Shown: piece after piece, positions 57,134-64,000 of the stretch
Numbering within the stretch: the stretch's first letter is position 1
How the letters are laid out: every line of letters starts with the position of its first letter
Source: Phlebiopsis flavidoalba
Lineage: Eukaryota > Basidiomycota > Agaricomycetes > Polyporales > Phanerochaetaceae
Direction: 5' to 3'
Length of the DNA: 64,000 nucleotides
NCBI GenBank assembly: GCA_035772785.1
Contig: JAOCPU010000005.1
Coordinates: 186,001-250,000, forward strand
Notes under the pieces: model-generated
Seen by the model: only the letters and a program-made list of their open reading frames with translations
Databases searched by the model: none
Told to the model about the DNA's origin: nothing
Made by a program: the position numbers and the translations under genes

Positions 57134-58942
57134 CTAAAACAAGTTCTCAAGTAGCTTCACGACGTGCGAGTGAAGTGGATCGTTTGCACGGCCAGGGACG
57201 TCCTCTCTGCGATCTGAGGTAGATCTTCCTTGGGGACCTTGTATTCACATCAGTTTATTTTTTTACTTGTCAGGCCGAGGTTACTGATGAGTGCCTGATA
57301 TATCGAGTTAGCTGTGTCATAACCGAGTTATCCAGTTGATACTTACTCTTGAACAGCAGGGACCTCCCCCCCACGAGAGAACGAGAATGTCCTTCTCCTT
57401 GGAACCATTCGATGGCTTACGAAGGTAAAAGAGCGCGTCTGCGAGCCATTCCTTGTCTTCATTTGAGCCATTCTCTGCCATATATGCTACGACTGATGCA
57501 AGAGTTATACACTACAGAACGGTATTATTAATTAGCACGAGGTTACAAGTTACATGAATAGAAGGCACGTACAGACGCTGATTCCTGTGGAATACCGTAT
57601 GAAGCACCGATTTTGTGACCGATGGAATGCGAGAGACCCAGCGCACTACCACACCCAACAAGTACAATGAGTAAAATAACGAGCGAGTGTAAATCTGTAC
57701 ACTTACTCATTTCCGATTATTTTTGCTTGGTTTCTAGTGTTCTTTGGCCACATAAACTGCCTTGACAATACTTTCATCCATGACGCCTATCTGCAACTTT
57801 CTCCTGTTGCTTTCGAATTGCCTAAGTCTCTGAGGGATTGGCTTTACTAAGAGGCAGATACTTGAAAAGCTCTTGAATAGCAGCGTAGCACATATACTTC
57901 ATCGGGGGGTGGACTACGAGAGGGACGGGGTAGAGATTCTCGTAGGCAATGATCGAAGCCATCAACATGTGTTGGTTCTGCGTGGTAATGGACGCAAACT
58001 GTAATTACCATATGGTCGCATGGTCGGTAAGGCCTCATTGATACCAGTTGATAGCCTACGTAAACAGGTCAGCATTACTAACGACGGTCCTGACACGAGT
58101 GCGCGGAATAGGATCAATGGCCGCAAAATCATAGCCTACATAATGGTACAGGGTCGATCTGAGGGTCGCACAGAGTGTGCAGCGTCCGACTGTCCTTAGT
58201 CATTATTTTGAGCGAGGTATACCGGCTCGGACAGGTGGCCGCAGCTCTCTTGGCGAATTCACTTGTGAACCCTTGGCTCCCTAGGGTTCTCATCAGTGAC
58301 CCTGCCCAGCTCCCCGATGATCTCGCATGTATTAGGCCTCAAAGAGTACTTTAACCACAAACATTATTTCGAGTATACATGCTCAATCCCATATGCCGTG
58401 TATTCAGCACAGGCGACTAGAGCGTCTGAGAGTCACGGTTAAGTGTAGGGATAGCGATATCTGCTTTGGCGTCGTCCCCCCCACGTGTCCTGTTGCCACG
58501 TAGTACAGAATCGCTTTCGAAAGCATCGATAGGCGATCCTCCACCAACTGAGACGATCACGTCTGCGTGGCACTCTGTTGAAGAGTTTCGCGGCACCACG
58601 AATACCCGCAATGGGCGCGTGCTCTCCGATCTCCCAAAAGAGCCCCATCCGAAGGCGTCCCTTTTTGCCAGGACGTCTTCGACCTTCTTGACTACGTCTG
58701 TCTACCACATCCAGTTGATTGAGGATCGCATGTAGTTTGGTGCGCCCTTGTGTCATACCTTATGTACTAGACTCTTGCTGGTGACGATGAGTGCCTTCTT
58801 CGCACCCAATATGTCAAGGAACTTCGGAAGAGCGGTCTCAAGACATCCAGGCCCATACTGGACACCCTTCAATGTGTCGGTCCAAGCATATGAGCCTTGG
58901 AGATTTGCTCGAGTCATACGAAGTTGTGTCTAGAGTAGACAT
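57134..58942 (-). CDS. Iron-type alcohol dehydrogenase / maleylacetate reductase family
   Basis: These NAD(P)H enzymes act on alcohols or reduce maleylacetate in aromatic degradation. ATG 58,942 gives MSTLDTTSYD, then TLKGVQYGPGCLETALPKFL and DILGAKKALIVTSKSLVHK (58,890-58,755). An intron follows. Then EIGEHAPIAGIRGAAKLFN and the nucleotide-binding DVIVSVGGGSPIDA (GGGSPID at 58,527-58,551), and QIAIPT (about 58,455). The middle part is poorly readable. Then come the helix SPPPDEVYVL with LFKYLPLSKANPSE (57,930-57,840), WMKVLSRQF, and the metal helix SALGLSHSIGHKIGASYGIP (57,645-57,590) with two of the iron-ligand histidines (H-x3-H). VVAYMAENGSNEDKEWLADA, YKVPKEDLPQIAERT (about 57,235-57,195) and HSHVVKLLENLF end at TAG 57,134. 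The third His usually found in GIPHG reads Gln. Frame changes occur throughout. Confidence 0.85.
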
Positions 58943-59499
58943 GATGGGTGCGAGCAGCTGTGCCGCCCAAACGCACCTGTCATCGCAGCTATTATAGCTA
59001 GCACTCCAGTTGCGTCATGTGCGCATGACGGTATTTTCAGGTGATGTCCTCGACTAGCATAGCATTTTGTTCTTCCTTCATTTTTTCCGAATGTGCTTGC
59101 GTGAGGACAGACGTTTATTCTAATATGGACGAGGACGGATGATAAATATGTGTCTGTTCCCATCGGATTCGGAGAGGATGTGTTCGGCGAGCTTGGGAAT
59201 TGACTCAGCGAGCTCGATTGTAGTGGAATTCGGAGATGACGGGCACCTTACAACGCGCGCGTATATATATTTGCGTCTAAACATTGACTCATAAGCGTTA
59301 CCGGCACAGATACAGAAATACGAAAAATAGACCGAGTTGTCCACCAACACCGCAGTCGCTCAACGTGAAAAAGAGGAAAATCAGGACGCCCGCCCGCCGC
59401 TTTCCTTTTCTGGATGCGCTTCCAACGTCGGTGCTGCGTGACGCCCGCCCGGCACACGTCTCTTGCACCCATCACTCACCGCGACCCGGGTCATTTTGT
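58943..59499. other. Upstream of the alcohol dehydrogenase; no gene recognised
   Basis: Frames at 58,930-59,163, 59,120-59,350 and 59,248-59,475 (-) and 59,284-59,517 (+) have no motif. The region is likely the promoter of the dehydrogenase on the left and possibly the start of the + strand hypothetical gene on the right. Confidence 0.3.
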
Positions 59500-59985
59500 C
59501 CCACATTTTCCCCATAAATCCAACGCAGGACTCTGTAAAGCCCTCGGCCTCGATGAACTCCCCCTCTACACGCTTGGTGTACGGCAAACGAACTCCATAA
59601 ACAAAGCGACTTAGAGCGACTACGAAATGGAGACTCATCTGCCGCGTTACTAGGTCCGTATTGTTCCCATCGCCTAAATGGTGGACAAGAACGTTGTGCA
59701 GAGTTGCGACCTAGGGGGCGGACGCTGTGATGCTCTTACCACAGCATTCTGACGTATATGACAGGGCAGATATCCCGCGTTCGCTTGCTGCGATTGGCAC
59801 GTACCGTGGACGACTACGACCTCGATGGCGAAGAGGTGGAAATGATTAAGGCAAAGCAGGAGAAAGCTCAGATGTATTGCGTACTTTTGACCGACGTTCC
59901 TCAAAAGATTACGACGCTCACATCGGGGGTTGATCAGCAACCCTTGTTTCTTTTTGTCCTGCGGCTCGGGTTTGGTTTGGTGTGA
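59500..59985 (+). CDS. Hypothetical protein fragment
   Basis: Two frames read like protein: NAGLCKALGLDELPLYTLGV with RQTNSINKAT (59,532-59,612) and, downstream, RVRLLRLARTVDDYDLDGEE with VEMIKAKQEKAQMYC (59,776-59,880). They lie in the same orientation with a frame change and perhaps an intron between. The charged helical second part is not from a domain I can name. It may be one exon group of a gene that continues towards 60,430, where + frames (YNHNLQHLRYPNLLSVDT, 60,245) are also open. Confidence 0.25.
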
Positions 59986-61394
59986 AACTGTGTAGGCGTG
60001 TACAGAAGTTTAGAGCAGACTTAGCTACTCGGCTATGCGTCCATACAGTTTGAAAAGTGACTGAAAGGAGAAGTGAGCTGACCTAGTATACCTCCGCTTT
60101 GTATTGTCAAGCTGATCATGACACCAATTACAGAGAGAAGCCGTCCCTGATGCGTGCATGTGCTGAGTATTGTTCGGCTCATCATCATGAACCGCTGCCC
60201 CTTTGACCCCCGCGCCACTGCGAACTCTCACGAAGACGATTCCTTACAATCACAACCTCCAACATCTGAGGTATCCGAATCTCCTTTCCGTGGATACCAG
60301 AACCACTGCTATGTCGAACTGCTCGCGCGGAAGACCACGCTCTGCAGGGCGGGAGCACGACTTCATCCGTATACCGACGTCGCGGCTCGACGAATTCACC
60401 TTGGCACATGGGATCAAGCGCTATTAGTGACAAGCATTACTTAGGTAGCGTGACCCTACAAGACCAACGCAATAGTCTTGAAGGGGACACAGAGACGGTT
60501 GCTCGATACGCAGCGAACACGCTCGGGCCAAATCCTGAGCAGAAATGTTATTTGGATGGATTGAAAGGCGTAGGTCCGTGTGGCATGTTTCCCTGTATGA
60601 CAAATAAGGCCGCTCTAACAGCTCCTCTTTTCAGTACACAAGACATGTATATTTTCCTCGTAGTTAGGGCGGCTGTCTTCACATTTCGTTTGTTTCTTCT
60701 TGATCTGGAAATACTTGGTTAGACTTAGTGGGCTTGTGTCGTACTTGTGAGGGTATGCACTTTTATGGATTGGATAGCATCGTGACACTCTTATTTCTAA
60801 TCTTATTCTATCTTGCTTCTAACAAAGTCTTTTGTATGTGGTTGTTGTTCAACGTTCAGCAGCAACCCGAGCTGTTAATTCGTCCCGCCATACTCGGAAG
60901 TCGGGAGAGGTCCGATCTGGCTCAGTCTCGGCCCGCACCTTCTGGAGCAGAGACTGGAATTCCGTGACTGGTACTTTAATGTTGACAAACTTGAGTAGGT
61001 TCAAGACCGAAAACGCAATGTTTCAAATTAGGCAGAGGGGTAACAGTAGGTTTGGCCTTCGACCGTACAGCAATGTCCATATCGACGTCACCGACCTACC
61101 TACACGACAGCGTGCATGACTGCTACTAGATGCAGCTTCGCGCTGTGTCAAGGGTGGTAACATATACAGAGGGACCAAGAACTAAGAATATACAGTGGTC
61201 AATAAAGATGATTAGTAGTAAGCTGTGAGTTGGGCACAGAATGTGACAGGAAGATGTTGGGAATGTAGACCTACAGTCAAAGTGAACGGATGTGCGGTGC
61301 GGTGGTTGTGACGTGGTGCCACGCCTGAGTCGTCAGTGCGAGGTGTAACGCTTCTGCTGTCTGCTTCGGTAAGATGTTTTGGTGCGACCTCTGA
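59986..61394. other. Unresolved; short open frames only
   Basis: Frames at 60,154-60,444, 60,203-60,427, 60,408-60,722 (104 codons) and 60,832-61,119 (+) carry no recognised motif. AATAAA at 61,201-61,206 may be a poly(A) signal for a + strand gene. A gene with many frame breaks could be hidden here. Confidence 0.3.
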
Positions 61395-63411
61395 TTATCG
61401 TCCATGTGATACGAGGGCGTGTAGGGGGCCGTCGTCGTCTACGACGGTCAGTTCAACGGTTTTCTTCTCGACGTTAATCTCCAACCTGCGTGGGGAAATA
61501 AGGTTGATCAATCGGGGGGGGGGGGGGGGGGTTGAATCTCTAACATCCTCAGGACGATGAAAAAGCCTACCTTGGATCGGGGTGGCATACTTGTCGGCAA
61601 CCTGGACACGCAGGTTGGGTGAATCACTTGCAGAATGAACGACGGTGGACAGCATGTCACTCACGACCGAGAATCTTGTAGACAGACGTTTGGCACTCGT
61701 AGGCATCGGGGGACACAGGACCTTCGATGACTGAAACATGCTGTTGCCTCAAGGACTTTCTAGCATTCAGTCTTTTATCATGCGATCAGCTCCGCACATA
61801 ACTTCACACAGAGGATTACACTCACGATGCAAGAAGCGAGCTCGCATAGAGTTTGCTAATGGCAAAGTGAAGCCCCCATATATACCAGGTTATGGGGCGT
61901 AGCTAGCCACTAGAAACCCTGCTCGAACCTTCCCAGCTAACCTGAAAAGGAGCGCAAATCACTCACGAAAATGAGGGACAGGATCGTCGCGATGCTATGC
62001 ACTGTCAGTCAGCTGCGAGTCTTACCCACGAGCCTTAGGTGCACCACATACCCTCGTCAATATACCATTCTCGATCGTATAAAAGAATGACTGAATGAAG
62101 CATTTGATCGAGACTATTCGTGAAAATCGAGTGTCAGACCTGTCAACGCCGCATACTAAAAGAGGAAGGTGGAAGAGACTGACTCGGTACTTCCAGTGCG
62201 ACTGTTCCACAAGAAGTAGCACATAAATGTGGCAATCATGACGTCGACGAAGGTAGAGAGGGCAAGGCCTAGAGTGAAAACCCACTACGAGAGAATAATA
62301 GTCAGCCACGAGCATATTGATTTCGCGTTTGGGTTAATTCGCTTACTCTGATCTCGTCAAAGAACCTCGAGTAAACTCTTGAGCTGAATCCTAGAGCGTC
62401 ATGGGGAATTTAGGCGAGTACATCAAGGACGTAGATTAGAGATACTTGCATCTTGGCGCAGGTCACTTTGATGGGCAATACGCTAATGAGAAAATAGGGA
62501 TGGCAGCATAGTATGAGGGCGCGTACCACATGCGGATGCTGACCAAGATTCGCTGTCAGAGATTTATGCTAAGAAGTATGAGCGGAACTCACCAAGCCGA
62601 AATAACGCAAAAAAAGCCTGATTACATTGTCAGTAAGCTCATACCATCCAGCGGCAGCATGACGCACAATAGGGCCACCAAGCAATCCATAGCTTTCCTT
62701 TGCTCACTGAGAGCGCTATCAGCGATGTCGATGTTCGGTTTTGTTCTCACACTCACGCTTATACAATCTGTGTACAAAAAAACTGCAGCTTTATGAGCCT
62801 AGATAACGATAAATTTATCTTGCTGCACACGCACCAATGAACACAGAAAGTGAGAACAGCCTTCGTAATTATGAGCTTTGCGTACGGCTGATAGTCGGCA
62901 ACGCTACTTACCGTCACTGCAACGGTCACGCCGAGAGACCTAGGCGTGAAATTAGCCGTTGAGATAGGGTAGACCCTGGTCAGCACACTCACCAGAAGAT
63001 CTTGTCGTGAATATCTACGTTGCCAAAACTCGCGACTAGATATTCCCAGTTGGAAGTACCGACGAGAATGGTGTGGAAGACGTCGAGTAGCCTGAGTATT
63101 CAATCACATCGATGTGGTGGCGTGGTAAGCAAGTCAAACTTACCATATTACTGTGACCTAAATATATATCTGATTAGCTGTTCAAGGTAAACCATATTTG
63201 TTGCCGCACCAGGATTTTAATAGTAAGATAATCCTTCGTGTAATTCCGTACGTACTGGTACGCCTGCATGGACACGGCGCCAGAAAGGCTGCATGACGGG
63301 GTCAAGTGGATGCACTGAGACTGAAAAAGAATTGACTTACAACGTACAAATAAGCCCGCCGAGGAAAAGAGCCCCAAGGGTGGGACGAATGTCGGTAGTT
63401 GGGTCAGCCAT
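61395..63411 (-). CDS. DUF6534 multi-pass membrane protein
   Basis: DUF6534 proteins are an expanded agaricomycete family with about seven membrane helices and no proven function. ATG 63,411 gives MADPTTDIRPTLGALFLGGL and ICTL, then an intron, then SLSGAVSMQAYQYVRNYTKD (63,285-63,225) and YLTIKILV. LLDVFHTILVGTSNWEYLVA and SFGNVDIHDKIFW follow (63,090-62,995), then YPISTANFTPRSLGVTVAVT (62,960-62,905), the third-fourth helix region. Around 62,270-62,170 LGLALSTFVDVMIATFMCYF with LWNSRTGSTE is the most characteristic block of the family. The C terminus has SVVSDMLSTVVHSASDSPNL and KYATPIQ, an intron containing the poly(C) run, then LEINVEKKTVELTVVDDDGP, ending at 61,395. At least six introns of 50-70 nt. 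Frame changes are fewer than in neighbours. Confidence 0.75.
61514..61531 (+). repeat. 18-nt poly(G) run within an intron
   Basis: The run lies inside the last intron of the DUF6534 gene (poly(C) on the coding strand, between the GTAGGC donor near 61,570 and the CGCAG acceptor near 61,489). Such a run is hard to sequence and could vary in length. Confidence 0.85.
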
Positions 63412-64000
63412 CGAAAACGGAAAAAAGCAGAGAAACAAGGAAGGGCAAAACAGACCGCAAAAAGAGGGTCGTGCCGACCCCCATACGATTATTATATTAT
63501 CACCCTTTCGCGGCTCCCGCTAGTGTCAGCGCCTGGTCTCATTCTGCTCCCAGCGTTGATGGGTGATTGCGCGCCCCGTGACGAAGGGTCCCTAAAGCCC
63601 ACCCAACTGCCCAGCCATCAACGTCCCATACAATCGAAAACGCATCGTGACGCCAGCGATGCCACGCGCACGGCGAGGACTTGCCCGTTTCGCTTTCGCT
63701 GGCCTCGGGTGGGACGCACGGCGGACTCAAACGCTCGAGGCTCGGGGTTCGCGAAGGACGGAGAGTGCGCTGCCGCGACGTACGGGGTGGTGGGTATGAA
63801 CCCTATCACTGGTCGATCCCGTACGCTCTGGCTGGCTTGTGGACGAGGCGAGACGTCCGATACGCGTACGAAGGGGATCACATTTGCGGCATACTTCACA
63901 CGCGATCGGCCACTCGTCGGGGGCCTTCCCAAGCGACCCGCTGATGTCTCTAGCCGTGAATCTTCCACGACAGCGGTACTTTGCGAGCGCAGCTCTTTTT
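63412..64000. other. Window end; no gene recognised
   Basis: Overlapping frames at 63,681-63,944 (+) and 63,618-63,968 (-) have no motif. The region next to 63,411 is the promoter of the DUF6534 gene. TTATTATATTATCA near 63,490 is a possible TATA-like element. Confidence 0.3.

Noticed and set aside
1..64000. Repeat-induced point mutation (RIP) as the cause of broken transposons
   Set aside because: RIP gives C-to-T changes and stop codons with AT-rich sequence. Here the LINE keeps a C-rich strand and the damage is mainly frame changes, which also affect host genes.

Overview
The window looks like a chromosome piece from an agaricomycete (mushroom or polypore type) fungus. The grounds are short 50-65 nt introns with GT(A/G)(A/T)G(T)...(C/T)AG ends, protein families typical of Basidiomycota (Plavaka transposase, DUF6534 membrane protein, a divergent Sec7/PH Arf-GEF, MIA40), and a LINE of the fungal Tad-like kind. 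There is no sign of bacterial organisation (no operons, no ribosome binding sites), no CRISPR array and no rRNA. I saw no convincing tRNA.

Left part, about 1-22,450, is a transposon-rich block. It holds a roughly 9 kb LINE on + (1,711-10,740; CCHC knuckle, RT, RNase H), a nest of TCAGACG palindromes (11,072-11,131), a small coding fragment, an unidentified multi-exon gene remnant on - (about 14,600-11,720) with a 15-bp in-frame minisatellite, the C-terminal half of an amino-acid permease (15,890-17,002), an unresolved GC-rich stretch, and a full-length-looking but broken Plavaka (CACTA-type) transposase on - (22,420-19,194).

Right part, about 23,490-63,411, is a host gene island: MIA40 (+), a disordered conserved protein (+), a Sec7/PH Arf-GEF (+), a flavin-reductase-like protein (-), an MBL-fold metallohydrolase (-), a Ser/Ala-rich single-pass membrane protein (-), a P5B ATPase (-), an NFKBIL1-like J-domain protein (+), a mitochondrial carrier (+), a PHO80/PCL-type cyclin (-), a CDF metal transporter with a His-rich segment (-), a cytochrome P450 (-), an iron-type alcohol dehydrogenase/maleylacetate reductase (-) and a DUF6534 protein (-). 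A terminal-inverted-repeat element sits in the divergent promoter between the P5B ATPase and the NFKBIL1-like gene. A 12-copy minisatellite sits between the convergent carrier and cyclin genes.

The dominant feature is that almost every recognisable gene, host or transposon, changes reading frame every 100-300 nt while its motifs survive. Homopolymers are often involved (for example seven T before the RT GACGAC codons). Single-copy, probably essential genes such as MIA40 show it too. The simplest reading is an indel-rich, unpolished long-read assembly; a decayed haplotype is the alternative. Because of this, exon borders, starts and stops below are approximate, and host genes are typed CDS even where the literal sequence is frameshifted. 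I did not find a convincing undescribed system. The most checkable oddities are the 52-nt nested palindrome, the 27/25-nt higher-order minisatellite, the TIR element, a Sec7 domain lacking its catalytic glutamate, and a P450 heme loop with a changed glycine.
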